From positions 1,803,529-1,867,528 of the forward strand of contig NZ_JAGGKR010000001.1 of assembly GCF_017873855.1 (NCBI RefSeq): a DNA stretch of 64,000 nt. Direction: 5' to 3'. The notes beneath the pieces are model-generated. The model was not told the origin of the DNA, did no database searches, and was given only the letters and a program-made list of their open reading frames with translations. The first letter of the stretch is position 1. Every line of letters begins with the position of its first letter. Below are positions 1-7,853 of this stretch, piece after piece. A program made the position numbers and the translations under genes. Source of the stretch: Methanolinea mesophila (GTDB taxonomy: Archaea; Halobacteriota; Methanomicrobia; Methanomicrobiales; Methanospirillaceae).

Positions 1-2
1 TC

Positions 3-452
3 CCATCCGATGTTTACAAGTACCTTCGGAGTACAAAAGTCGGTGACCCTGAACTTGCAAAGAGAATTAACTTTTATCAAAAACCATATATCCGAATTAG
101 CGAACCGGAAATACGGAGAATTAATGAAAATAATTTCAGTGTAAAAATACGAATCGATCAATATGTTGTAATGGATATCCCCTTAAAAGATGAAAGCAAA
201 CGCCCCGAAATTGAAAGGTGTCTAGCAAAAAATTTTGCATATCTTATTGATTACTGGACGATAGACTGGGATTATGATGGTGATGTGTTCCGGAGTGATT
301 GGCAGGCGATTCGGGATAGACGAGAAGATCAACCGGTTCCCGCTTTTGCTGAAAAATTGATGGAGAGGGGTAAGAAATATACAATCGCTGTCAGGGTTGT
401 TGATGTTTTTGGCAATGACTCAGCTGGAACAAAGGAGATTGACCTACGATAA
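3..452 (+). CDS. C-terminal part of a type III-like DNA methyltransferase (Mod), cut by the left edge
   Basis: The frame is open from the first bases of the window to a TAA at 450-452, about 149 residues, so the start lies outside. No catalytic methylase motif is visible. The assignment rests on context and on the C-terminal end (VVDVFGNDSAG), which resembles the tail of adenine-specific methylases paired with DEAD-box Res subunits. The gene stops 2 bases before the res start at 455, so the two are almost certainly co-transcribed. If correct, the protein methylates the recognition site and supplies target specificity to the nuclease. An internal ATG at 171 exists, but the upstream frame has no stop and reads as ordinary protein. 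The stretch is AT-rich like res. Family assignment is inferred from the neighbour. Confidence 0.6.
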   Translation, partial: PSDVYKYLRSTKVGDPELAKRINFYQKPYIRISEPEIRRINENNFSVKIRIDQYVVMDIPLKDESKRPEIERCLAKNFAYLIDYWTIDWDYDGDVFRSDWQAIRDRREDQPVPAFAEKLMERGKKYTIAVRVVDVFGNDSAGTKEIDLR

Positions 453-454
453 AA

Positions 455-3274
455 ATGGCAGCGAAAAAATCTAAAACAGAACTTTTCGGAAAACACCCCC
501 TGGCAAGGGCAATTGAACCAGTCATAGAAACATGGGCAAAGAGTGGCTATCCTGCAGTCAATGGAAGAGAGATAACGGCAACAACTCGCGAATTATTCCA
601 TTGGTGGTTTTCCGAACAGGTCCATGAACCTGATGCATTTCATATCTGTCAGCGTCGAGCACTTGAAACAATTGTTTACTGCTATGAAATCCTTGGGATT
701 CCACTTATAGAATCGCTTTTCGAGACTTTTTCTTCTGGTCTTTTAGAAAAAGAAAATCTTAAAAAAGGAATTGAGAAAATCGATCATCCCCGTTTTGGGA
801 TTAAGATGGCAACGGGAACTGGAAAAACGTGGGTTATCACTGCTATTATCATTTGGCAATACTGGAATCGGGTAAAAACTGAAGATAAACGATTTGCCTC
901 CCACTTTCTTCTTTGTGCTCCCGGCAACATAGTCTATGAACGCTTACTCGATTCATTCATCGGCAAAAAGACAACAGAAGGAAAACGATTACCTGATACC
1001 GCAGATATCCGAAAAACAATTTTCATGCCGGAACCGTGGAAGGATGATTTCAATCTAAAGATATTCTCCAAAGAAGATTTGCAGGAAAATGCCCCAATTA
1101 CCGAAAGTCCCTTCATTCTCATCACAAACTGGCATCAATTAATGGATACCACAAAACAACGGGAAGATACGCTTGCTCAAAGCCTGGGTATCGATATGAA
1201 ATCAGATACCATTTCTCTTCGCGTTGAGCGTTTCATGAATTTCCTTACCTTCAACGATGATCTCATCGTAATCAATGACGAAGCTCACCATGTTCAGAAT
1301 GCTACCGATGCGGAGCAGAAACGGTGGCAGGAGTCCATCGAATTACTTAAAAAGGAACTTCAGACAAGGAAAGATAACATTTTCGTCCAGTATGATTTCA
1401 CTGCCACGCCATTTGTGATTAAGGGAAAGAGGAAGGAATACTTCCCCCACGTAATCTATGATTATGGACTTGTCGAGGCAATGCGAGCAATGCTCGTCAA
1501 ACAAATCTTCATCGAGAAAAGTAGTCTTCTCTCAGAAAAAATTGAAAAACTGCCATCATCAGAAATTGATATTACTGGTCATCGTGATGAAGCCGGCCAT
1601 CCTCTCGAATTATCTGAAACACAGAAACACATGCTCGATGTGGGGTTAGCAAAACTCAACAACCTAAGGAAAGAATTCATCCGGCTGAAAATCCAGAAAA
1701 AACCAGTAATGTTTGTGATCGGAGATCAAAATGCTGAAGCTGACCTGATTGCCAATTACATTAAAGATAAAACAGATAGCGATGGCCTTTCTTACGGCGA
1801 TGAAACAAACGGAGAGCAGGTCGTCACTATACATGAGGGGAAAAAAAGTATCCTATCGGAAGATGGCTATGAAAAATTGAGGACAAAGGTATTCACAAGT
1901 GACGATCCGGATAATCCCACCAAAATCATCGTTTCTGTGTTAATGTTACGTGAAGGGTTCGACGTTAAAAACGTCTGTGTTCTTGTGGTCCTTCGCCGCT
2001 CCGATTCGGACCTACTGACGGAACAGGTCATTGGCAGAGGCATTCGCCAGATGTTCCCGGAAATGGAATATTTCCATGATAAATTGGAGAACATTGAGAG
2101 GTTGAAAAATCGGCAAGAATTGGTGAATTCGTACGATCTGCTATTCGTAGTTGAGCATCCAAAATATAACGAGATTTATACCCAGCTGACTGAAGCTGGG
2201 GCACTAATTGCAAGTGGAAATTCTTTAGAAATTAGTCTCGATGCAAAAAGCGTTCTCATTTCGGCGGACCAAAGCAGGGCAGCTCAATACGATATCGCAT
2301 GGCCGGCTTATCTCACCTACAGAACCGAGGAGGATTTAAATTTCAAATATTTCGATATCTCCGGCCTCCCCATTTATGAAATTCCATTCGATAAAGTGGA
2401 ACCAACCAGGATAATCATCACCGATTATCACCCGGATACCAAGTTTAAACAAGATTGGGAATTGAAAGAAGCGAATTTCTCATACCAAGTCTTTCTAAGG
2501 AATCTTACCAAGGATATTATAGGAACAAGCCGTAGAAATGTCTGGATCTCACGGTATTCAACAGATATTGTTCAAATCCTCGATCAATACATTTCGGAAT
2601 ATCTTTTTGGGCGCCTTATCGACTTTAACAATGAAAATAATGTTAAAAGATTGCGAAATCAGCAACTATTCAATTTCATTGCAGAGAGAGTCCGAATCCA
2701 ATTGATGAAATTTATCCAGGCAGCGAAATCCCAGGATGTTATCGAAGCGGAATGGGTCAAACTTTCTGATTATAAGGATATGAAAGTCAGAATGGAACGT
2801 TCCATTAGCACAAGAAAATGTATCTATCCTAACATCGATTTTCCTTATAAGGGCGGATTTGAGCGAAAATTCACCGAAGATCAACTTGAAAATGATTCTG
2901 TAGTGGAAGCGTATGTCAAACTAAATCAATACGTCCATGGATTCTCTATTCCTTATATCAATAGCCAGGGATATTTGGTTCAATATTACCCAGATTTTCT
3001 TGTTCGGACGAAAGATTCCATGCTAATTATAGAAACGAAATCAGAGAAGGAGGCACGAACCGATACCGATGTCAAACGAAAGGCACTTGCTGCAGAAAAA
3101 CGATGCATTGAATTATCTAAAATCCGGACCTTACCTCCGATAAATCAGCCAAAAACTTGGAAATATGTTCTCCTACCGCAAGACATTTACAAGGACATGG
3201 AAGGACAAAGTTTGAGAGCAATCATAGAAAGATGTGAGAGCAATCTTGATCTATTAAAGATGAAAAGAGAATGA
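455..3274 (+). CDS. Type III-like restriction endonuclease subunit (Res): SF2 helicase plus PD-(D/E)xK nuclease
   Basis: The 939-residue protein is an ATP-dependent DNA translocase/nuclease that would cleave unmodified foreign DNA with the Mod product encoded just upstream. Visible signatures are Walker A MATGTGKT at about residues 118-125, the DEAH box (VINDEAHH) at 275-278, helicase motif VI (EQVIGRGIRQ) near 527, and a C-terminal nuclease core with Asp847 (YPDFLVR) followed by Glu860-x-Lys862 (IIETK). This order of helicase then PD-(D/E)xK is the type III Res layout; the length is typical. The start is ATG, 2 bases after the mod stop. Base composition is AT-rich compared with the core genes of the window, consistent with horizontal transfer. 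I cannot tell the recognition sequence, nor separate classical type III from the related single-Res families often annotated BPTD_3080. Confidence 0.88.
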   Translation: MAAKKSKTELFGKHPLARAIEPVIETWAKSGYPAVNGREITATTRELFHWWFSEQVHEPDAFHICQRRALETIVYCYEILGIPLIESLFETFSSGLLEKENLKKGIEKIDHPRFGIKMATGTGKTWVITAIIIWQYWNRVKTEDKRFASHFLLCAPGNIVYERLLDSFIGKKTTEGKRLPDTADIRKTIFMPEPWKDDFNLKIFSKEDLQENAPITESPFILITNWHQLMDTTKQREDTLAQSLGIDMKSDTISLRVERFMNFLTFNDDLIVINDEAHHVQNATDAEQKRWQESIELLKKELQTRKDNIFVQYDFTATPFVIKGKRKEYFPHVIYDYGLVEAMRAMLVKQIFIEKSSLLSEKIEKLPSSEIDITGHRDEAGHPLELSETQKHMLDVGLAKLNNLRKEFIRLKIQKKPVMFVIGDQNAEADLIANYIKDKTDSDGLSYGDETNGEQVVTIHEGKKSILSEDGYEKLRTKVFTSDDPDNPTKIIVSVLMLREGFDVKNVCVLVVLRRSDSDLLTEQVIGRGIRQMFPEMEYFHDKLENIERLKNRQELVNSYDLLFVVEHPKYNEIYTQLTEAGALIASGNSLEISLDAKSVLISADQSRAAQYDIAWPAYLTYRTEEDLNFKYFDISGLPIYEIPFDKVEPTRIIITDYHPDTKFKQDWELKEANFSYQVFLRNLTKDIIGTSRRNVWISRYSTDIVQILDQYISEYLFGRLIDFNNENNVKRLRNQQLFNFIAERVRIQLMKFIQAAKSQDVIEAEWVKLSDYKDMKVRMERSISTRKCIYPNIDFPYKGGFERKFTEDQLENDSVVEAYVKLNQYVHGFSIPYINSQGYLVQYYPDFLVRTKDSMLIIETKSEKEARTDTDVKRKALAAEKRCIELSKIRTLPPINQPKTWKYVLLPQDIYKDMEGQSLRAIIERCESNLDLLKMKRE

Positions 3275-3353
3275 TTCCTTTCAATCTCGTCTGGATGAGT
3301 ATGAAATTCAATAAATCCCTTGTTTTAACTTTGGATTCAATTTTGATATAAAA

Positions 3354-3405
3354 TTTATAACACTTTTATTAGGTACTCATCCCCAGCCCCAAATCGGGGC
3401 TGGAG
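3354..3405 (+). promoter_or_regulatory. TATA box and RBS-adjacent hairpin before the 3414 gene
   Basis: A TATA-like sequence (TTTATAAC) lies at 3354-3361. A perfect 8-bp stem follows at 3383-3403: CCAGCCCC, loop AAATC, GGGGCTGG. Its last two bases overlap the GGAG ribosome binding site at 3402-3405, and the ATG is at 3414. Transcription starting about 25 bases after the TATA box would place the hairpin at the very 5' end of the message, able to mask the RBS. A regulatory role is inferred. Confidence 0.45.
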
Positions 3406-3413
3406 TATCAGCA

Positions 3414-3917
3414 ATGGCAGATTTTGTCCAGACCAACAACACCAAGACCGCAGTGCGTGAACTTGCCGTCCCAATTGCGGACGTCAATACGTTCAACGGC
3501 ATCATCCAGGCGGTCCTCACGGACAACCCGTGGGAATGTACCGCATACATCCAGAACGACGTGCAGCAGGACCCCGTCATGCGGAGCAAGGACGCCTACA
3601 CCGCCCGTATCATCTACCAGGACAACGAGGCAGACACCGTAGGCTACGTGACCGCCCGGGCCCAGACCATCGCCGGGTTTTCCGCGAGCATCACCGAGCT
3701 CCTGGCAAACGAGGCGCTCACCGCCGCAATGGGTGGAGACCCCGTCCGCGACGCCGAGCGGGACAGCTTCTCCTGCACCCTGAAGTGCCACGACGCTTCC
3801 GGGGAGATCTACTACGTGGCGTTCACCCGGGACCGAGTCACCGTCTCTTCCTACAGCGACGACGCCATTCTGACGGCCGTGGAGACCTGGGCCGACACCG
3901 TGCCCGCCCTGGCCTGA
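3414..3917 (+). CDS. Hypothetical 167-residue protein of a mobile-element-like gene set
   Basis: I do not recognise the family. The protein is soluble-looking and acidic, with no signal peptide, membrane segment or clear motif. It mixes aliphatic and aromatic stretches in its second half (SGEIYYVAFTRDRVTVSSY) that could be beta strands. The ATG start has a GGAG RBS 8 bases upstream. The gene is GC-rich, unlike the AT-rich res gene before it, and is followed by two more unrecognised GC-rich small genes (3966, 4149). Such runs of short orphan genes in an island are typical of integrated viral or plasmid DNA. The two alternative frames over the same bases have poorer starts and arginine-rich shadow composition. 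Confidence 0.6.
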   Translation: MADFVQTNNTKTAVRELAVPIADVNTFNGIIQAVLTDNPWECTAYIQNDVQQDPVMRSKDAYTARIIYQDNEADTVGYVTARAQTIAGFSASITELLANEALTAAMGGDPVRDAERDSFSCTLKCHDASGEIYYVAFTRDRVTVSSYSDDAILTAVETWADTVPALA

Positions 3918-3965
3918 TCAGGACCGGACCGAGAATAACCAATTTCCTCACAGGGAGGGAGGGCC

Positions 3966-4088
3966 ATGAACGAGATGATCATGTTCCTCCTCGGGATGAG
4001 CTTCGGAGGGCTCCTGATGTTGTTCATCATCCTCCGGCTCATCGCAGGAATGCACGACCGGCTGGAACAGAACCTGGGGAAGCGGTGA
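3966..4088 (+). CDS. Small single-pass membrane protein (40 residues)
   Basis: ATG at 3966 follows a strong purine-rich RBS (GGGAGGGAGGG). The 40-residue product begins with MNEMIMFLLGMSFGG, continues as one hydrophobic helix of about 23 residues, and ends in a charged tail (HDRLEQNLGKR), giving a simple N-out or N-in anchored peptide. It lies 48 bases after the 167-residue gene and 60 bases before the next one, all on the same strand, so the three probably form one transcript. Small hydrophobic proteins of this shape occur in archaeal proviruses (holin-like or regulatory), but no function can be assigned. Confidence 0.5.
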   Translation: MNEMIMFLLGMSFGGLLMLFIILRLIAGMHDRLEQNLGKR

Positions 4089-4148
4089 ACTCTTTCCCGC
4101 TTTCCCTTCATCGCCATGCGACGGCCCGCCCCTCCCGGGAGTTTTATC

Positions 4149-4577
4149 ATGGAGCAGGATTTAGTCCAGATTTTCGAGTTGTTTCTCGCCCTCGCAGCGG
4201 CCGTGGTCGCCTTCTGGCAGCACCGGCAGAAACTCGTTGCGGTGGACGCCAAGGACGAGGCCCTTATCGAGCGGGACCTGGCCGAGGCCCGGCAGTGGGA
4301 AACGGAAGCGCTGAAGGACAATGTGATCTCGTTCTTCGACCCGGAAGACGAGTCGGTGGTCAAGGCCCCGCCCGAAGTGGCGGCCAGGTCCTGGAAGATG
4401 ACCGACGAGACGAAGAAGTGGGTCATCTGCGGGCACTCGCCCGAGGACCAGGCATCGCTGCTGAAGCAGATCGCGGATGCCGAAGGGCAGAAGAAGATCC
4501 AGTACCTAATCTCGGTGCCCGGGTGCTACTACGAGATCGAGTACGGGTTACTGAAGGGAGGTGGGAAAGGGGGGTGA
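4149..4577 (+). CDS. Hypothetical protein with N-terminal membrane anchor (142 residues)
   Basis: The start chosen is the ATG at 4149 (MEQDLVQIFELFLALA), preceded by GGGAG; an in-frame ATG 33 bases upstream gives a proline/arginine-rich leader and looks spurious. One N-terminal hydrophobic helix (about residues 8-25) is followed by a charged, probably coiled segment (KDEALIERDLAEARQWETE) and a soluble C-terminal part with a Gly/Lys-rich end. This resembles small membrane-anchored proteins of mobile elements, but I do not recognise the family. It follows the 167- and 40-residue genes in the same direction and shares their high GC content, which drops sharply immediately afterwards. Confidence 0.55.
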   Translation: MEQDLVQIFELFLALAAAVVAFWQHRQKLVAVDAKDEALIERDLAEARQWETEALKDNVISFFDPEDESVVKAPPEVAARSWKMTDETKKWVICGHSPEDQASLLKQIADAEGQKKIQYLISVPGCYYEIEYGLLKGGGKGG

Positions 4578-4605
4578 ATATCCCTTTTTCTCTCTACAGG
4601 AATTC

Positions 4606-4661
4606 ACTATTCATTTACTGTCGCCTTGCCGAATATAATTAAATATTTTTTAATGAATAGT
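4606..4661. promoter_or_regulatory. 10-bp perfect inverted repeat spanning the promoter of the 4673 gene
   Basis: ACTATTCATT at 4606-4615 and its exact complement AATGAATAGT at 4652-4661 enclose 36 bases that contain an AT-rich TATA-like stretch (AATTAAATATTTTTT). The second arm ends 11 bases before the ATG at 4673. This is the layout of an operator pair around a promoter, or of a long hairpin leader. Binding by the product itself is an inference. Confidence 0.5.
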
Positions 4662-4672
4662 AATATCTTAAT

Positions 4673-5965
4673 ATGAAAATATTGCTCCGAAATTATGAGG
4701 GATGGGGCTTATTTACTTTAAAGGAAGGTAAGCCACTGAAAATAATTTCATATTTTCATCTCCATTTTTTTTCAAATGGTTCAGCAGAAATACAATGCGA
4801 TTTGAGCAAAGCTCATACGAGAATACTCCAAGATTTTTCATCACCTAATTTCACGTATTTTTCAATGATTGGAATTATTGAAGATTCCGAGTATTTCATC
4901 ACCATCGATGAATTAGCCACTATTGAATTAAATAAACTGCTAGTTTCGAGCTCTATTATTCTTAGATCTAAATATGGAGATTTTGATGCTGGAATTGCTA
5001 GAAATGGAATCACTAATTTAGAATTTTTCGGTTGTTATTACAGAAAGAAAGATGATAAGGCTGTTCTTGATACAGTTGATCTAAAATTTGAGGATTTTGT
5101 CCTTCAGATTCAGAGAATTAACAATTACGATCATGTGATTAAAGAAATTAAAAATTCTCAAATAGCAAACGTGACCGCAGAAATAATCGTTCCAGTAACA
5201 TTAGGCAATCGAGAATCTCGAGAAGAGCTAATAGAGGATATTACTCACTTATTATCTTTCGCCGTTTCAAACGAGGTTCTTGTAATTTATCGTGATTACT
5301 ATTTATCCAATGGAGATATTTTTTTTACAGAATTGCTTTGTCGACATGATGTGAATTTCTCAAATTCGATTCCTATTTTACCTATTAATCATCCAATACC
5401 TTGTAATTTAGAAGAATTCTTGAAGCATTCTATTCCAAGATATCATGAATACCGCGATAATTTAGATTTGAATGCATTGATATATTTCGTAATTAATGCA
5501 AATTCGCCCTTAATTGCATTAGAGTTAAAATTTTTGATTTCCTTCACCGGGATTGAAACCTTTTGCAGTGATTTCGAGAGTTTAGGACAAGGTGTGATTC
5601 CCAGGCGTTCAATCGAAAGAAATGAAAAAATAATTCAACAATTCTTCGATAAAAAGAAAATAAAAATTGAAGAATCAGTCATGAAAGAACTTGCCATTAA
5701 AGTTGCATTTCCGCATCCAGACTTAAAAGATAAAATGCGCCTTGCACTTTCTGCATTCTCTATCCCTTTTGATGATGATGATATGAATCTTGTTTCGATA
5801 AGAAATGAAATTGTCCATAACGGACAATTTAAATCTGAAAAGAACCCTCTGGAATTAACTTTCAGGGCCCAGAATCTTTTAATCAGAATCTTATTGTCGG
5901 TTTTGAATTACCATGGTAAATATATCAAAAGATCAATAGGTTATCGACAGATTGAGTTTCCTTGA
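4673..5965 (+). CDS. Protein with C-terminal HEPN-like domain (430 residues), possible defence effector
   Basis: The AT-rich gene encodes a soluble protein whose last hundred residues carry a HEPN-type RX4H motif (SIRNEIVHNGQF, Arg377 to His382) in a helical context, as in ApeA-like and other HEPN ribonucleases. The N-terminal 300 residues are rich in aromatic beta-strand-like segments and are not recognised. HEPN proteins commonly act as metal-independent RNases in abortive infection or toxin-antitoxin systems. Supporting context is the upstream restriction system, the convergent second RX4H protein at 6008, and the inverted repeat over its promoter. The start ATG lacks a strong RBS, so the message may be leaderless. 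A structural role of the HEPN fold without RNase activity remains possible. Confidence 0.6.
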   Translation: MKILLRNYEGWGLFTLKEGKPLKIISYFHLHFFSNGSAEIQCDLSKAHTRILQDFSSPNFTYFSMIGIIEDSEYFITIDELATIELNKLLVSSSIILRSKYGDFDAGIARNGITNLEFFGCYYRKKDDKAVLDTVDLKFEDFVLQIQRINNYDHVIKEIKNSQIANVTAEIIVPVTLGNRESREELIEDITHLLSFAVSNEVLVIYRDYYLSNGDIFFTELLCRHDVNFSNSIPILPINHPIPCNLEEFLKHSIPRYHEYRDNLDLNALIYFVINANSPLIALELKFLISFTGIETFCSDFESLGQGVIPRRSIERNEKIIQQFFDKKKIKIEESVMKELAIKVAFPHPDLKDKMRLALSAFSIPFDDDDMNLVSIRNEIVHNGQFKSEKNPLELTFRAQNLLIRILLSVLNYHGKYIKRSIGYRQIEFP

Positions 5966-6007
5966 TGTTTTTTATTGATATTTCTGGTAATATTTATCGA
6001 TTAAATA

Positions 6008-6781
6008 CTATTCAGAAAGTTTTTGATATGCTACTTTAAACCAAGGCCCATTTCCCTGGTTCTTTTCGAAATATTCAAGCATATTTATTCCTATAAATGC
6101 AATTTTCTTTACATCCAAACTTAAAAATTCGTAAAATAAGGATTGTTCTTTGGTTTTATTTTTAGGATATGCCTTCTGGGACTTTAGATGCAAAATATTA
6201 TTGCGTATTTCTTTTATTGTTAGATATTCATTCCACAATCCCGGGTTTTCATTATTTATTGGTTTCTGTGATAGTAATTTTGGTAATATTTCTAATATCT
6301 TTTTATCTGTAGAAATCCAGTCGCTCTGCAGTTGTAATGCATTATAATTCTTAATTTTATTTTTTATTTTTATTGGAAAAGTTTTCGTCACTTTTCGCTC
6401 AATGACGCTGTTGCAATATGTGTCAATCGATTGAAGAGTAAATGTAACCGCGATCATACAGTACTCAAAAAAATCGTAGAGATGAGGTAAATTTTCGTTT
6501 GCAACGTTTTTCCCCGTGCCATACGGATTGTTTTGAAAAGCAATAGTTTTCCGTAATTTTTTTGCCTTTATTGCAGAATTAATCGCAATATCCATTGCTA
6601 GTTTGAATGGAGCCGGGGTGATAAATCCAATTAATTCACCATTAGAGTCACGAGAAACGGTATTAACATAAGCAATTTCGCCTGGAATAAATGACGGTTT
6701 CCCGGGCACCGGGGGCGGAAAGACACCCGTAACCCTTAAATAAGCTTGGACTCGCCAATCGATTGGCTCAATATCGCTCAT
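6008..6781 (-). CDS. Second HEPN-motif protein (257 residues), convergent with the first
   Basis: This AT-rich gene on the opposite strand ends 42 bases from the 430-residue gene. Its product is mostly helical, with a proline-rich N-terminal segment and an RX4H motif (KEIRNNILHLKS, Arg193 to His198) near residue 195, the position and neighbourhood expected for a HEPN catalytic motif. I do not recognise a named family. The convergent pairing with another HEPN-motif gene and the adjoining restriction genes suggest a defence or toxin-like role, but the two need not interact. The ATG at 6781 is preceded by an imperfect inverted repeat rather than a clear RBS. Confidence 0.55.
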   Translation of the reverse strand: MSDIEPIDWRVQAYLRVTGVFPPPVPGKPSFIPGEIAYVNTVSRDSNGELIGFITPAPFKLAMDIAINSAIKAKKLRKTIAFQNNPYGTGKNVANENLPHLYDFFEYCMIAVTFTLQSIDTYCNSVIERKVTKTFPIKIKNKIKNYNALQLQSDWISTDKKILEILPKLLSQKPINNENPGLWNEYLTIKEIRNNILHLKSQKAYPKNKTKEQSLFYEFLSLDVKKIAFIGINMLEYFEKNQGNGPWFKVAYQKLSE

Positions 6782-6788
6782 AAATATG

Positions 6789-6836
6789 CATATTCTTCGA
6801 AAATCGCATGAAACTTTTCCTTAAACGAAGCATATG
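6789..6836. promoter_or_regulatory. Inverted repeat upstream of the 257-residue HEPN-motif gene
   Basis: CATATTCTTCG at 6789-6799 pairs with CGAAGCATATG at 6826-6836, one mismatch in 11. It begins 7 bases upstream of the start codon of the minus-strand gene, mirroring the repeat over the promoter of its convergent neighbour although the sequences differ. An operator or hairpin role is inferred. Confidence 0.35.
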
Positions 6837-6850
6837 AATAACATCCCCCC

Positions 6851-7040
6851 AATGTTCGTTCCGGTCGCTGGTCCGCTCCTCCTGGCGTCCGGTGCTCCCT
6901 TCTCCATTCGCTCACAACGTGGGGCTGATTTTACCGGTTCATCCTGATATGATGAAGGCCATGCTCGCTCAAGCATTCGCTTCGCATCGTCTGCCATTCC
7001 CGCTCCTCGCAGATTGTTTTACAGACTGCTCGTCGCTGAG
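6851..7040 (+). repeat. GC-rich dispersed repeat, copy A
   Basis: About 190 bases beginning near TTCGTTCCGGTCGCTG and ending CAGACTGCTCGTCGCTGAG. It matches copy C (10483-10672, opposite strand) along its whole length by eye, with shared blocks such as GTCCGCTCCTCCTGGCGTCC, CTCACAACGTGGGGCTG and CATTCGCTTCGCATCG. It matches copy B (7432-7628) at its two ends. None of the copies holds a convincing reading frame. The tail contains a near-tandem CAGACTG motif. Confidence 0.75.
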
Positions 7041-7041
7041 T

Positions 7042-7290
7042 TCAAGACGGAATATGAACCCCATCGCCATAAAATGACCAGTAAAGGAGCGTGAATATCA
7101 GGATTACAAACAACAACAGCCAAAACGAGATTAAAACAACAAAGAGGGGAACGTTCATTATTCCGAGAGAACGGTAAATCGCCCCGTAAATCGCAATCAG
7201 GTAGCCCATCCAGAGGTTAATAGTGATTGCTCCCAGATGGACCGGAACCCAGGACCAGGGAAGTTCAGTTTCACCCTCCATACGAATCAT
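7042..7290 (-). CDS. Possible small two-helix membrane protein (82 residues)
   Basis: From ATG at 7290 (or 7281) the minus strand encodes a product with two hydrophobic segments: about residues 15-35 (HLGAITINLWMGYLIAIYG) and residues 42-70 (VPLFVVLISFWLLLFVILIF). A longer frame reaches 7500, but its N-terminal part crosses a hairpin and repeat B and looks noncoding. The stop codon lies directly beside copy A of the repeat. No family is recognised and the RBS is weak. It could be a real membrane peptide or a decayed fragment. Confidence 0.35.
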   Translation of the reverse strand: MIRMEGETELPWSWVPVHLGAITINLWMGYLIAIYGAIYRSLGIMNVPLFVVLISFWLLLFVILIFTLLYWSFYGDGVHIPS

Positions 7291-7367
7291 ATTGAAAACA
7301 CACCACGAAGAACCTGTCTTGTCGCACCGTCCTCGTACAAAAAGACGGAGCGTCTCTTTTGCATGCA

Positions 7368-7389
7368 TTGAGGGGCAAACCCCCCTCAA
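7368..7389. terminator. Strong hairpin, possible terminator
   Basis: TTGAGGGG at 7368-7375 pairs perfectly with CCCCTCAA at 7382-7389 across a 6-base loop, followed by AT-rich sequence. It sits upstream of the small minus-strand membrane ORF and before copy B of the repeat. It may end transcription from either side or be part of a structured noncoding RNA. Confidence 0.35.
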
Positions 7390-7431
7390 ATTTAATGTAA
7401 CTGCAACATTATCGAGGCATAACGGCCCGTA

Positions 7432-7628
7432 GTGTTCGTCTCCGTTTCGCTTCGTCCGCTCCTCCTCGCGTCCGGTGCTCCTTCGTTCCACTCCGCTCAC
7501 ACATCGGGCCTGCCTTTCCTCCCTTCCTAGGTGTCAGATGACGCCCGCGAGTTCGTCACAGGCTCCTCTCCCGCCGGCTGCAGGGTCTCGCTCCTCACAG
7601 ACTGTTTCACAGACTGCTCGTCGCTGTG
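7432..7628 (+). repeat. GC-rich dispersed repeat, copy B (diverged)
   Basis: It shares with copy A the head (GTCCGCTCCTCCTCGCGTCC, GGTGCTCC, CGCTCACA, GGGCCTG) and the tail (CAGACTGTTTCACAGACTG followed by CTCGTCGCTG). The middle, which in A and C reads CATTCGCTTCGCATCG, has diverged. It is in the same orientation as copy A. The following 200 bases (7630-7820) are GC-rich, hold several inverted repeats and contain no credible gene. Confidence 0.65.
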
Positions 7629-7853
7629 TCCTGGATCTCGACGCTCGGTGACTCGCTCCCTCTGGTCGCTCGGGCCGCTGTGGCCCGCCCGGCTCCCCTA
7701 CGGTCGCCAGATTCCCACTCCCCCGCCCTTGCGTCGCGCCGGGGGATAGGCGAGTATCCCCCTCTCTCCGCACCCTCTGGGCCAGGCTCCTCCTCTCCAG
7801 GGGAGAGGCAGTGAAGAGGATATAGCCCTTCGGGCAAAAACTAAATAAAATGG

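Noticed and set aside
3530-4642. A long plus-strand frame (370 residues) over the three GC-rich orphan genes
   Set aside because: Extremely arginine-, proline- and glycine-rich, no RBS, and it covers three separate genes with good RBSs in other frames. It is a high-GC shadow.
7042-7500. Full-length version (152 residues) of the small membrane ORF
   Set aside because: The first 70 residues cross a hairpin and a GC-rich repeat flank and have no coding texture; only the part from 7290 looks like protein.
7534-7837. Frames on both strands across repeat B and its flank
   Set aside because: Composition is arginine/glycine/proline-rich and they coincide with the repeated noncoding sequence, with no RBS.
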